Source of the DNA: Alphaproteobacteria bacterium
Lineage (GTDB): Bacteria > Pseudomonadota > Alphaproteobacteria > TMED109
Direction: 5' to 3'
Length of the DNA: 50,030 nucleotides
Assembly: GCA_022825235.1 (NCBI GenBank)
Contig: JAJDYI010000024.1
Span: 1-50,030, forward strand
In this document: one piece after another, positions 8,255-17,144 of the stretch
How positions within the stretch are numbered: position 1 is the stretch's first letter
How the letters are laid out: each line of letters begins with the position of its first letter
Position numbers and translations under genes: made by a program
The notes under the pieces: generated by a model
What the model saw: the letters and a program-made list of their open reading frames with translations, nothing else
The model's database searches: none
What the model was told of the DNA's origin: nothing

Positions 8255-9520
8255 ATGGACCGGCTCGGGGAGACGGTGCGCTCGGTGCTGGCCCGCGTGG
8301 TCGTTTCGGGCGAACGCCGGCGGACCGGGGTGGCCTACAATCCCCTGTCGGCGGACATGGTCCAGAACCCCTATCCGGTCTATGCGGCGCTCCGCGCCCG
8401 CCCCACGGTGCATCGCAGCCGGCTGATGAACGCCTGGCTGTTCGCGCGCCACGCCGACGCGGACGCGATCCTGCGCGACCACCGCAACTTCGCCAACGAT
8501 CCGCGCCTGGGCACACTGACCCGCCGCCAGCAGGCCATGCTGCCGCCGGCGGACGAGTACACCCTGCTGTTTCTCGACCCGCCCGACCACAAGCGGCTCC
8601 GGGCCCTGGTGAGCAAGGCCTTCACCTCCAGGGCGGTCGACGCCATGGAGCCCCGCATCCGGGCGATCGCGGCCGCGCTCCTGGACGACATCGACGACGC
8701 GAGCGGCTTCGACCTCCTCGCGGCCGTCGCCCAGCCGCTGCCGATCATCGTGGTCGCCGAGATGCTGGGCGTCCCGGCCGAGGACCGGGACCGCTTCAAG
8801 CTCTGGTCGGTGCAGCGCGCCCGCCTGCTGGAGCCGACGGTGAGCCGCCGCGAGCGCGCGATCGCCCAGGAAGCGTCGCGGGAGTTCGACGCGTATTTCC
8901 GGGCGATCATCGCGGAGCGACGGAACGCGCCCCGCGACGACATCCTGAGCGCGCTGGCCCACGCCGAGGACGGCGGCGAGCGGCTGAGCGAGCGCGAGAT
9001 GCTGAACATCCTGCGCCTCCTGCTGGTCGCCGGCAACGAGACCACCACCAACCTGATCGGCAACGGCATGCTCGCGCTGCTCGACAACCCGGACCAGCTC
9101 TTCCGGCTCCGGGACGATCCGGGCCTCATGCCGGCGGCCGTCGAGGAGCTGCTGCGCTACGATTCCCCGGTGCAGACGACGTTCCGGCGCGTTCGCGCCG
9201 ACTGCGCGGTGAACGGCTTCGAGCTCCGCGCGCGCGACAACATCGCCGTCGTGGTCGGCGCCGCCAACCGCGACCCGGATGTCTTCGACGAGCCCGACCG
9301 TCTCGATGTCGGCCGCGCGGTCTGTCCCCACCTCTCGCTCGGGCGCGGCATCCACCACTGCCTCGGCGCGCCGCTTGCGCGCCTGGAAGGAAGGATCGCG
9401 TTCGAGATGCTGCTGGAGCGCTTTGCGCGGATCGACCTGCTCGGCTCACGCCCGAAGTACCGCAACGGCATCGTGCTGCGCGGCCTCCGCTCGCTGCCGC
9501 TCAGCTGCACGCGCGCCTGA
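8255..9520 (+). CDS. Cytochrome P450
   Basis: A bacterial class P450 of 421 residues. Visible landmarks are the I-helix oxygen-binding motif AGNETTTN (about 258-265), the K-helix ExxR in EELLR (about 297-301) and the heme loop LGRGIHHCLGAPLAR with the thiolate ligand at Cys369. The heme loop has Leu where Phe is usual. The ATG at 8255 was chosen because it gives the usual family length and is preceded by GGGGGG. The frame is open back to GTG 8054/ATG 8060, but the first of those codons have mixed third bases, unlike the gene body. It would insert oxygen into an unknown substrate using separate ferredoxin partners, none of which is in the window. Divergent from the LuxR-type regulator, with a palindrome between them. 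Confidence 0.9.
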   Translation: MDRLGETVRSVLARVVVSGERRRTGVAYNPLSADMVQNPYPVYAALRARPTVHRSRLMNAWLFARHADADAILRDHRNFANDPRLGTLTRRQQAMLPPADEYTLLFLDPPDHKRLRALVSKAFTSRAVDAMEPRIRAIAAALLDDIDDASGFDLLAAVAQPLPIIVVAEMLGVPAEDRDRFKLWSVQRARLLEPTVSRRERAIAQEASREFDAYFRAIIAERRNAPRDDILSALAHAEDGGERLSEREMLNILRLLLVAGNETTTNLIGNGMLALLDNPDQLFRLRDDPGLMPAAVEELLRYDSPVQTTFRRVRADCAVNGFELRARDNIAVVVGAANRDPDVFDEPDRLDVGRAVCPHLSLGRGIHHCLGAPLARLEGRIAFEMLLERFARIDLLGSRPKYRNGIVLRGLRSLPLSCTRA

Positions 9521-9782
9521 CTCGCCGCCATGCCGGACCTCTGCCGGAAGCACTGCCACCGGGCGAGCCGCCCTGTGCTCGGGTTCGCACCTTCAGGTCA
9601 TGGACCTAACAGGTGCGAGCTTGCGTCTGCCTAGAGCTGCCGGTGCACTGGAGTTTGGCGATGAGCATTGGCCACTATGATCTCGCCGGTCTGCTTGCCG
9701 TCTGAACTCCCCTGCGGGCTTCCTGGATACCTGTCGCAGACCGCACTCAAGCCGCATTCGGACCGCTCTGCGTTCGTCCTGC

Positions 9783-10427
9783 TCAGCCTACCTCGACCTG
9801 GATTGCATTCAATTGCTCCATTAGGGCGTGCACCATGTCGTCGGTAACGACAAGGAAGCCTGTCGAGATACTGCCCCAGATAAGGGATAGGAGCGGGGCG
9901 GAAAATCCATTCGGTACCATCCCGTTGTCATGGACGATGACGTTCCTAACAAGCCTCACCTCGCCCATCAGTGAGCATCGGATCTCGTTCTTTTTCAGTG
10001 CAAGTGCCAGAGCGATCCGATACCTATACCACTCTTCCCACCGGTGGTAGAGCATCACGACGAGCGCCTTGTTCTGCAAATCCTCGAAGTCGCCGCCTTT
10101 CGCTAGAGAATCGAGGAGTTGCCCTTGGGTCAACGCAGCAATGGTGGATTTGCCTGGCTTCTGTTCCCCATCGGGGAAGGCCGAACCGGCGGAGACCCGC
10201 GCCTCTCTCTTTGTCATAAACCTCTGGAACTTTTCCGACGCATCGTGGCGTCCGTTCACCACTCCGTTGAACGCGAAATAGGCTTTGTGGCACTCCGCGC
10301 GGAAGTCTTCCAGGACGTCTATCGCTTTCGCCAGATCCTCCGACGAAAACGCTCCCGGAGCATGCAGGAGCCGGACGCGGAATGGGCCGCCTGACCAGTA
10401 GGCTTGAATTGCGTCGTCTCTAACCAT
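9783..10427 (-). CDS. Hypothetical protein with a HEPN-like RxxxxH motif
   Basis: A 214-residue protein. The ATG at 10427 follows GGGGA; the frame extends upstream to 10655 but that part is low-complexity. The C-terminal half is helical (LVVMLYHRWEEWYRYRIALALALKK) and carries VRNVIVHDNG near residues 159-168, resembling the R-x4-6-H active site of HEPN-superfamily ribonucleases and LRN-type loops in related proteins. HEPN proteins often act as toxins or anti-phage RNases; here no partner gene is adjacent. GC content is visibly lower than in the P450 and LuxR genes, pointing to transfer. It lies just outside the tRNA remnant next to the integrase. The HEPN assignment rests on one motif and the helical context. 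The 262 bases between the P450 and this gene hold nothing recognisable. Confidence 0.55.
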   Translation of the reverse strand: MVRDDAIQAYWSGGPFRVRLLHAPGAFSSEDLAKAIDVLEDFRAECHKAYFAFNGVVNGRHDASEKFQRFMTKREARVSAGSAFPDGEQKPGKSTIAALTQGQLLDSLAKGGDFEDLQNKALVVMLYHRWEEWYRYRIALALALKKNEIRCSLMGEVRLVRNVIVHDNGMVPNGFSAPLLSLIWGSISTGFLVVTDDMVHALMEQLNAIQVEVG

Positions 10428-10695
10428 GCCTGTCCCCTGCCAGTACGCTTTCAAGCAGCCTGGGCATTGTCCGGTTGGCCCCAAGTTGGACCCCCCTGAC
10501 GCTCGATCTCCGCGCGCTGCGGCAACACCCAAACCTCCGTTCGTTGAAGTCGGCGCGCCCCAACGGAACGCGTACCCGCTCCGTCCACGTCCCCAACACT
10601 TCATGCCCAGGACGGCGCATGCGCCGCCTCCCGTTCGAACCAAAATGTTTGCCAATAGTTTGCCAGCTTGCCAGATCGGCCATCCGACAAAAATG

Positions 10696-10733
10696 AAAAA
10701 GCCCTCGAAAACTCAATGTTTTCAAGGGCTTTC
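10696..10733. terminator. Intrinsic terminator downstream of the tRNA-fMet remnant
   Basis: Inverted repeat of AAAGCCCTCGAAAAC type with a short loop and T/A runs on both sides, immediately after the CCA end of the minus-strand tRNA remnant. A close copy is at 31136-31174. Confidence 0.7.
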
Positions 10734-10735
10734 AG

Positions 10736-10780
10736 TGGTTGCGGGGGTAGGATTTGAACCTACGACCTTCAGGTTATGAG
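10736..10780 (-). other. 3' fragment of initiator tRNA-fMet, probable integrase attachment site
   Basis: On the minus strand, 45 bases match the 3' part of an alphaproteobacterial initiator tRNA: anticodon loop CTCATAA (CAT anticodon at 10776-10778), variable region AAGGTCG, T-arm GGTTCAAATCC, acceptor CCCCCGCAA and encoded CCA at 10736-10738. The 5' half is missing; sequence changes just 5' of the anticodon stem. An intrinsic terminator follows. A tyrosine integrase gene starts 194 bases inside. This is what is left when an element integrates into the anticodon region of a tRNA gene and displaces the original 3' end. Confidence 0.8.
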
Positions 10781-10973
10781 ACTCGTGTTGATGTTGCGGC
10801 CATACGCGGCCAAAGCGGACAGTAGAGCGGCCCAAACGGCCTTTTTCCAATAGGTTAGTATAGGTTCTCCCGGCCCTCAAAAGGGCCAAACGCGTCCAAG
10901 CGCGGCCACCGAGTTCTTTTCTGGTGTTGACTGTGGTGTTGACCGTAAACCTGACGGTCGCTACTGTCCCGCC

Positions 10974-12233
10974 ATGGACACCAGCACCGGAAAACGCACC
11001 GCGAGGGTGCGCACGAACCTCACCAAGCGGACCGTCGACGCCCTCAAGCCGGCCGAGAAGTCCTGGATCGCATGGGACGCAAAGCTCACAGGTTTCGGCG
11101 TCCGTATCCACCCCTCCGGGACCAAGGCCTTCATCGTCAACTACCGGAGCGGCGACGGCGGCAGGAAGGCGCCCAACAAGCGCGTCGTGATCGGCCGCTA
11201 CGGCCCGGTCACCGCCGACCAGGCGCGGCGGAAGGCGCAGGAGCTCCTCGGCAAGGTTGCCGGCGGCGACGATCCGGCCGGAGAGCGCGCCGAGGCCCGG
11301 GGGATGCCCACGCTCGGCGATACCTTCGAGCAGTACATGGCGGCAAACCCCAACCGCTCGAAGCGGACGAACGAGCTCTATCGCTACGAGGCCAACCGCT
11401 ATCTCGGCGACTGGCTCCCCCGCCCGCTCGACGCCATCGGCCGCGCGGACGTCGAGGCCCGGTTCAACGGCATCACCGCCGATCATGGCTGGTCGGCCGC
11501 CAACCGGGCGATGTCCCTGCTGCGCTCGATCTACCGCCGGCCCTGCGTCGACCATGACGGCCTGCGCAATCCGGTCGACCTCTGGCTCGCGGGCGGCGGC
11601 AAGTTCCACCGCAAGGCGCGGCGCAAAATTTCGGCGCCGTCCGAGGTGCTGCCGTGCTGGCGCGCCGGCATCGAGGCCGAAGTCAACAACCCGGCGATCC
11701 GCGACGCCCTCTGGTTCGGGCTCTACACCGGCATGCGCCGGGACGAGGTGCTGACGCTCCGCTGGGAGCGGGTCGACATGGACGCGCTCACCTTCCGGGT
11801 CGAGGAGACGAAGACCGGCGTGCCCCTGGAGCTTCCGATCACCCGGCAACTCGCGGCCATTCTCGAACGCCGCCTGACCGCCGCCGAGGATCTGCCCGAA
11901 GGCGCCCGGGAGTGGGTGTTCCCGTCACCGACCAGTGCCACCGGCCATGTCCAGGACCCGCATCATCTCTACGCCCGCATCGGCAAGGCCGGCGGAGCCA
12001 AGTTCTGGTTCCACGGCCTGCGCAATTCATTCATCACGGTTGCCGAGCGCGAACTGATGCTGCCCCCCTCGCTCACCAAGCGGCTGGTCAACCACGCCCG
12101 GCCCAACGACGTGACCCAAGGATACGCCGCGGACTGGACAATCGCGCAGCTTCGCGAGCCCGCACAGAGGATCGCCGATCGCATCGAGGCACTCATGCGT
12201 CCGGGGGCATCACCCGTGGATGCTGCTGCATAG
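10974..12233 (+). CDS. Tyrosine-type site-specific integrase (phage/island type)
   Basis: A 419-residue protein starting at ATG 10974. The N-terminus has the DUF4102-type arm-binding domain (LTKRTVDALKPAEKSWIAWDAKLTGFGVRI), followed by a core-binding domain and the catalytic domain. The catalytic residues are visible: Arg in TGMRRDEVLTLRWERV, Lys in EETKTGV, His-x-x-Arg in HGLRNSF, His in LVNHARPND and Tyr in TQGYA. It integrates and excises DNA at a tRNA target, and the adjacent tRNA-fMet remnant fits its attachment site. No excisionase is recognised. It may define one end of the accessory block that runs through the defence genes. High-GC codon use matches the backbone. The 193 bases upstream contain a doubled GTGTTGAC motif of unknown meaning. 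Confidence 0.92.
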   Translation: MDTSTGKRTARVRTNLTKRTVDALKPAEKSWIAWDAKLTGFGVRIHPSGTKAFIVNYRSGDGGRKAPNKRVVIGRYGPVTADQARRKAQELLGKVAGGDDPAGERAEARGMPTLGDTFEQYMAANPNRSKRTNELYRYEANRYLGDWLPRPLDAIGRADVEARFNGITADHGWSAANRAMSLLRSIYRRPCVDHDGLRNPVDLWLAGGGKFHRKARRKISAPSEVLPCWRAGIEAEVNNPAIRDALWFGLYTGMRRDEVLTLRWERVDMDALTFRVEETKTGVPLELPITRQLAAILERRLTAAEDLPEGAREWVFPSPTSATGHVQDPHHLYARIGKAGGAKFWFHGLRNSFITVAERELMLPPSLTKRLVNHARPNDVTQGYAADWTIAQLREPAQRIADRIEALMRPGASPVDAAA

Positions 12234-12591
12234 GTCTGAGGTGGCTTCGGGCTTCGGCACAGCGCAGCCATCGCACGGAAGACGCCGCCGATATAGTGAT
12301 CCACGCGGTGGAGCACGCTGAGATAGCTGAGAACCGCGAGGTGCCCGACGACCTGCTGATGTAACGACGAAGCGCTGGCGCTGGTCGTCCCGAAGCCGGG
12401 CCTAGTCGTCCGCCACGACTACCACGGGCCCCATGAGGCCACCGTCCGTCTCGGAAGGACAACACAAACCTTACGCCTGAACATGGAAGGGCGGTTCCAC
12501 CAGACGATTTTTCAAACGGTGCGCGGTTGAAATCTGCAGGACAGCGTCAGATATTCACCGCAGCTTTCAGTTCATGCACGGAGCAGTGCCA
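12234..12591. other. Intergenic region after the integrase
   Basis: 358 bases without a convincing gene. Short open frames here lack ribosome-binding sites and family features. Confidence 0.5.
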
Positions 12592-12846
12592 GTGACCAAG
12601 AAGCGAACGACCCTAACGTATGACCTGAAGAAGGGGCGAGAGGTCGTGTACCGAGGAACCACGAACGACCCCGAACGCCGGGAACGTGAACATCGCGACG
12701 CCGGTCTCGACTTTGATCGCTTGCTACCGACTTCGCGCCGAATGACTCCCCAAGGAGCCAAGGACCGCGAGGCGGAAAATTTGGAACGGTATCGGCGCAA
12801 TCATGGCGGTCGCAACCCGCGCTACAACAAAGACAGTGACGGCTAG
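12592..12846 (+). CDS. Small GIY-YIG-like protein
   Basis: An 84-residue protein from a GTG at 12592 with GGAG eight bases upstream; a longer frame starts at 12574 without one. The sequence YDLKKGREVVYRGTTND followed by PERREREH, a TPQGAKDREAENL helix and an RNPRYN end resembles the compact GIY-YIG nuclease-like fold, as found in small proteins of phages and mobile islands. The usual GIY is reduced to V-V-Y-R-G, so catalytic activity is uncertain. It follows the integrase on the same strand after about 360 bases and is likely island cargo. The call is by motif memory only. Confidence 0.5.
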   Translation: MTKKRTTLTYDLKKGREVVYRGTTNDPERREREHRDAGLDFDRLLPTSRRMTPQGAKDREAENLERYRRNHGGRNPRYNKDSDG

Positions 12847-13027
12847 TGTCTAATCAGGGGCTCCCACCCCACAAGACACTCGATCGAAGTCCCAGACCAA
12901 TCTTGCCGGCGACGGTGTCGGCAGCCGCCACCTCGATGCCACAATGGGTCCAGCCGTAATCAGCGAGCAGGGACCAAGGCGGCGCAAATTGGTCGTCATG
13001 ACGACACGCTCTTCTTCGCGTTCGACC

Positions 13028-16003
13028 TCACCGTTCGAGCCGAACACGGAGCCGCCGAGCCCGCTCCCGGAAGGCAGCCTCGCCACCCTCAAGGATATCG
13101 CAAACAGCCTTGCGAATTGCTGCGTTCTCCACTCCACCTGCCACGTAGCTAATCGGCGGAAGGCCACCTGACGGATGTGGGCCTGCTTCGGCCACGATGA
13201 TCTGATCCGCGTCGGTGTTGACGACGAGGTTCGCGTTGTGCGTCACAATGATCACCTGACGCTTCGCCTTGGCCGCCACGAAGAGCGCGACCAGCTCGTC
13301 GAAGACAGACTTCGGATCGAGGTTCTCTTCGGGTTGATCGATGATCAGCGGTCGATCGTCTGAATCGTCCAGCGCAAGATAGAGCAGCAGCAGCACGATA
13401 CCGCGCGTCCCGGGCGAGAGCTTGCGGATGTCAACGCCGTCATATGCAATCTCGTACCGCACGGTGATGTGGTCGGTGCCGAAAAGCCAGTGCGCGAACT
13501 GTTTCGACCATGTCCGGTATTCGACTTGCTGCGCGGGCGCATAAGGCGCATGCGACAGCAGGTCCTTGAGGTATTTGGCCATAAAGGCGGTCATGGCGGC
13601 CTGAACTTCGGCCGCCGAGCCGGATTCCCACGCCGGTTTGAGCGCCTTCATCGCGACTCCGATCAGTGCGCCGCGGCCGTAGAAGGGCCCGGTCTTGCGC
13701 CGGTCTAGGAGCTCTTCCTCCGCAACCGAGCCCCAGGCATGGATGTCGACGATCCTTCGAACCGAGAAGCTGAGCTTGTTGAGTGTGCCCGAAGACGCAG
13801 CAAGCCGAGCCATCAGTGGCGCGTAGAGTCCAGCAAGCGCATTCTGTTCGTTGATGATCGCCTCGAAGACCCTGCCGTAGGTGTCATCGCGCTCCCTCTG
13901 GAGGTCCTTCCGGCGCGTCGCAGCGCCCTGCGCATCGGTGAGCCGTTTTTCTAGGGTCTGGAGCGCAGAATTTTCCTGCGTGATGCGGCCGGTCAGTGCC
14001 GTGTACTGGTCACGAACCAGCTTATCCCTGCTGAACAGCGCTTCGAGGCGAGTCATTTCAGCAGCGATCGGGGCGAGCGGGAGCGTGGAGAGATCGGCAT
14101 TCTCGGGGATGAGCGCGACGTTCGGGTTACCGGGCGGCGGCGCATCGCCATTGAGTTTGCGGACCTCGCCATCGGCCCACTCGATATAAGCCGTCAGACT
14201 CTTGTCGACGTCGCCCTTGTAGATCAGCAGGAAGTCGTCCCACTGCTTGGCGTCGAGACCGCTGTTGCCGTGCCGAGCCTGGGTTTGGCGGAGCATTTCC
14301 GGTGCGCCCGTGGCACGCATGCTCCGAACCTCGTCCTGCAAGGCGACGAAGGTGCGGCGCTGGTTCCCGAACCTCTGGATCTTGTTTCGGAGATTCTGGG
14401 CCGCCTCGCTGAGCTTGGCGTGTCGGGCCACCTGCGCCTCGGTTCCCTTGACGACCAGCTTCGCGCGGTCCGCTGTGTAGTCCGCAATCAGTTTCTTCTT
14501 TTGCCCGACCTGCTTGGTCAGGGTGGCCAGGAGGCTCTCCTTCTCGAACTCGGAGGCGATCCGTTCGGAGATGTCGGAGATCGCCTCGGCCTCCCGCTCG
14601 CGCGCCTGCCGGAACCGTGCGGTCTGCTGGTTGCGCAGTTCTGCGAAGTCGAGCGCCCACTCGCGATCATCCTGCGAGTGCGACTCGAAGATTACGCGCT
14701 CTATCTCCTCTACCAAGCCGTCCGAGACACCTTTCGCCGAGCAAAGCTCTTCGACGAACTGCTGGGAAAGATACCGGGCACGCGGAAACGACATGTGGCC
14801 GTCGGCGTCGCTACCGTCGAGAGCGCGCGTGACCGTTGCGCCACCGCCCCAACTGAGCGTGGTGGTCGCGTTGCCGATCAACCGGCGCGCTCGCGCCAAG
14901 AACGAGGGGCTTATGCTCTCGTCAGCCTCCCAGCCCGCCGGCGTGATCGCATCGCAGCCCGCCGCGATTACGTCGGCCAAGGCCGTCTTGCCCGATCCCC
15001 GCGCGCCTATGATGGCAACAAGGCCCGGATTGAGCGCGATTTCGGGCGTGATGGCCCAATCCGCGTTCTCTATCTTGACGTGGGAAATGACTTGCGACGG
15101 CATGGCCGAGCGCGGCGGCTGCTCGCCTACGAACGCGCGGCCCTCCGGGTCGATGCAGGCTTGACGCAGGGCATCGAACACAAGGTCGCCCTTGATCCAC
15201 GAGAAGCGATTATCGGCCGGCTGGCCCACGGATTGTTGGTCATGAGCATCGCTCCCATGCAGACAGGGCTTGCACCCGTCGTATCGTGCGCGCAGCTCCT
15301 CGATTGTCGCGCCCCGCTGACCGATCCAGAACTCGCGCTGCGCTGAACTGCTCGAGAGGATGATGTGCGCGAACTTCTCGATCTCCTGGCGGACGGTCGC
15401 ATCGGCAGCCTGCCGGACCCCTGACGTGCCGTCCCCCGTGCCGCCGGCAACAGCGATCAGAATGTTTTTCTTCGCCCAATCGCTTTCGTCGATGACCTTG
15501 CGCAGTTGGTCGAAATTCACCTTGAACTGCGTCGCGCCATGTTCGAGCGCCGCGCCATCATCGGTGATCGCCGGGTCGGCGCGTTTGCCGAGCTTGATCA
15601 GTTCGTCCCGCGTGCAGTCGAAGCGGTCGTCGAAGGCATGAAATTGCAGGCGCTTGAGGATTCGTGTCACTTCAGACAGGTGGTCTGGGTCTTCGGGGCT
15701 GATTAGAAGGTGGATGTTCACAAAGCCCGACTTCGCTGCCACGTCAAGACGCAGCTCGATATTCGGGAAGAGCAGCATCACACCGGGCAATCGGCCGGTC
15801 GCCCTATATTTGAGAAATTCTTCATAGGTATCCGTAACGTAGTAGTCGGTGACGGCGATGGCCTCAATCTTGGGCGTCGCGTTTTCGAGCGTCGTAAGGT
15901 AGGCACCCCATGGATCGGCAGCGCCAAACTGGTCGTTGAGGACTGTATTGGGCGTATGGATGTGCGGCTCCCATCGGTGCCATTCTGAGCCGCGAGTTAT
16001 CAT
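13028..16003 (-). CDS. PHP-domain/SMC-like ATPase (TrlF-type defence protein)
   Basis: A 991-residue protein with a fused architecture. Residues 1-300 form a PHP-type metallo-phosphoesterase-like domain (HIHT at 14-17, further acidic and His residues, HGSDAHD near 250). An ABC/SMC-type ATPase follows, with Walker A GARGSGKT near 332, a long coiled coil from about 440 to 700, signature LSPGTRG near 860, Walker B LIIDQPEENLD near 885 and the switch His in VTHNAN. This matches what NCBI names the TrlF family AAA-like ATPase, related to nuclease-ATPase anti-phage proteins. The likely role is an ATP-driven sensor of foreign or damaged nucleic acid coupled to a PHP nuclease; this is family inference. 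The ATG at 16003 has AGGGAA six bases upstream. It lies with the RloB pair next to an integrase, all on the minus strand. Confidence 0.82.
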   Translation of the reverse strand: MITRGSEWHRWEPHIHTPNTVLNDQFGAADPWGAYLTTLENATPKIEAIAVTDYYVTDTYEEFLKYRATGRLPGVMLLFPNIELRLDVAAKSGFVNIHLLISPEDPDHLSEVTRILKRLQFHAFDDRFDCTRDELIKLGKRADPAITDDGAALEHGATQFKVNFDQLRKVIDESDWAKKNILIAVAGGTGDGTSGVRQAADATVRQEIEKFAHIILSSSSAQREFWIGQRGATIEELRARYDGCKPCLHGSDAHDQQSVGQPADNRFSWIKGDLVFDALRQACIDPEGRAFVGEQPPRSAMPSQVISHVKIENADWAITPEIALNPGLVAIIGARGSGKTALADVIAAGCDAITPAGWEADESISPSFLARARRLIGNATTTLSWGGGATVTRALDGSDADGHMSFPRARYLSQQFVEELCSAKGVSDGLVEEIERVIFESHSQDDREWALDFAELRNQQTARFRQAREREAEAISDISERIASEFEKESLLATLTKQVGQKKKLIADYTADRAKLVVKGTEAQVARHAKLSEAAQNLRNKIQRFGNQRRTFVALQDEVRSMRATGAPEMLRQTQARHGNSGLDAKQWDDFLLIYKGDVDKSLTAYIEWADGEVRKLNGDAPPPGNPNVALIPENADLSTLPLAPIAAEMTRLEALFSRDKLVRDQYTALTGRITQENSALQTLEKRLTDAQGAATRRKDLQRERDDTYGRVFEAIINEQNALAGLYAPLMARLAASSGTLNKLSFSVRRIVDIHAWGSVAEEELLDRRKTGPFYGRGALIGVAMKALKPAWESGSAAEVQAAMTAFMAKYLKDLLSHAPYAPAQQVEYRTWSKQFAHWLFGTDHITVRYEIAYDGVDIRKLSPGTRGIVLLLLYLALDDSDDRPLIIDQPEENLDPKSVFDELVALFVAAKAKRQVIIVTHNANLVVNTDADQIIVAEAGPHPSGGLPPISYVAGGVENAAIRKAVCDILEGGEAAFRERARRLRVRLER

Positions 16004-16483
16004 GCGTTCCCTACCAAGTTGTTCGAACTGCAGTCTGCGTGTCGATCATCAGCTCGCCGTCTCGATATCCCTATCGCAAGCACCACCCTCGTACTTGTCC
16101 ACCCAAATCCGAATCAAATTTCGAGCCTGTCCGTGGTAGCGCGCTTTCGCCTGTACATCCCCACCTATCCCCTCCAGTTAGCATCGGAAGCCCGATCACG
16201 AAGGAAGGTCTATCCTCTCCCTACGAACATGTCCATGACTGACAAACCGCTCGGTCCCTTGCAGGTGTCGACCACTGCTCTCTACTCACACGTTACCGAT
16301 GAGCCCACTAAGCGCCCCGCTTGAGAGTTGGACAAAGAACTGGCGTGCCTATCGCTTCGCTATAATCCCTGCGTCTTGTTGCCACCTCGTCACACTAAAT
16401 GACGCTGTTTTCTGACAGCTCAGACAGATACGATTTCGCAACTACATAATTCACCTCATTTCGCCTTTAACCAATCTCCAATT
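16004..16483. other. Low-GC intergenic region between the TrlF-type and RloB-type genes
   Basis: 480 bases, clearly AT-richer than the backbone, with no convincing open frame on either strand. It should contain the promoter of the minus-strand TrlF-type gene and the end of the RloB operon. No strong terminator hairpin was seen. Confidence 0.5.
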
Positions 16484-17143
16484 TCATTCCTTCCTTCGCA
16501 CCCTACGATCCGCTTTCCTAATTGCCTTCGTCAATTCACCAACCGTAGTAGAAGGTCGTCCATGAGGCTCCATTTCGTCCTCGCGCCGCTGGCGCAAGAC
16601 CTCTCCTCGCTCTTCTGCATCCGCAACCCGAGCCACCATTTCTTCGCAGTCCGGCACCTTCGCTCCCGCCCCATCGTATTCTGGCCGTATTCGTTGCAAC
16701 TCGCTTTGTACCTGATGCCGGTCATCAGGCCGATCGTAGTCTTGTTCGTGCAAGATCAACCAGACCTCAAAACATGGATTCGATCTAGCAACTCCTATGC
16801 CGTTGGTCTCGCAAATGTTTACCGCTTCTTCATATCTTTCGTGTTCGTCTCGATCGAATACAGCCCAAACCTCGTCCTTTTCTTCAAACAAATTCCGTCG
16901 CCGTCTTGCACCTCGTACCAATCCCTCCGATTTGGCAAACTCCAGTGCCTCTTGTGCTATTGTAATCGGGACCCCAACACCACGACGACTCTCGATTGAA
17001 ACCAGAGCACCGGTCCAAACTTTCTTTATCGCAGAAAAATATGCGGGCTCTGTATTTCTTCCTTCGCAAAATAGAATAAATCGAACCTTAGGCTCTCTTC
17101 TCGATCCTCGTCGCCTAATTCTCCCGGTCCGACGTTTTGCCAT
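16484..17143 (-). CDS. RloB-family protein (TOPRIM-like; AbiL/RloAB-type defence pair)
   Basis: A 219-residue protein. The ATG at 17143 lies one base after the stop of the upstream ATPase gene (TAA-A-ATG), so translation is probably coupled; an in-frame TTG at 17158 would overlap it. The basic N-terminus is followed by FILFCEGRNTEPAYF, with the conserved Glu-Gly-x-x-Glu of RloB proteins, then VWAVFDRDEHERYEEAV (acidic DxD-like motif) and ARSNPCFEVWLILHEQ, all RloB hallmarks (TOPRIM-like fold). RloB is usually the effector nuclease partner of an AAA ATPase, as in the lactococcal AbiL pair and the RloA-RloB pairs found within type I restriction loci. Base composition is markedly lower in GC than the surroundings, so it came by transfer. 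Confidence 0.85.
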   Translation of the reverse strand: MAKRRTGRIRRRGSRREPKVRFILFCEGRNTEPAYFSAIKKVWTGALVSIESRRGVGVPITIAQEALEFAKSEGLVRGARRRRNLFEEKDEVWAVFDRDEHERYEEAVNICETNGIGVARSNPCFEVWLILHEQDYDRPDDRHQVQSELQRIRPEYDGAGAKVPDCEEMVARVADAEERGEVLRQRREDEMEPHGRPSTTVGELTKAIRKADRRVRRKE

Positions 17144-17144
17144 T

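Noticed and set aside
7726-9609. 627-residue plus-strand frame over the P450
   Set aside because: Shadow of the P450 gene in another frame; Arg/Pro-rich, no motifs.
10736-10780. Complete functional tRNA gene
   Set aside because: Only the 3' 45 bases of a tRNA-fMet are present; the D-arm and 5' acceptor strand are missing.
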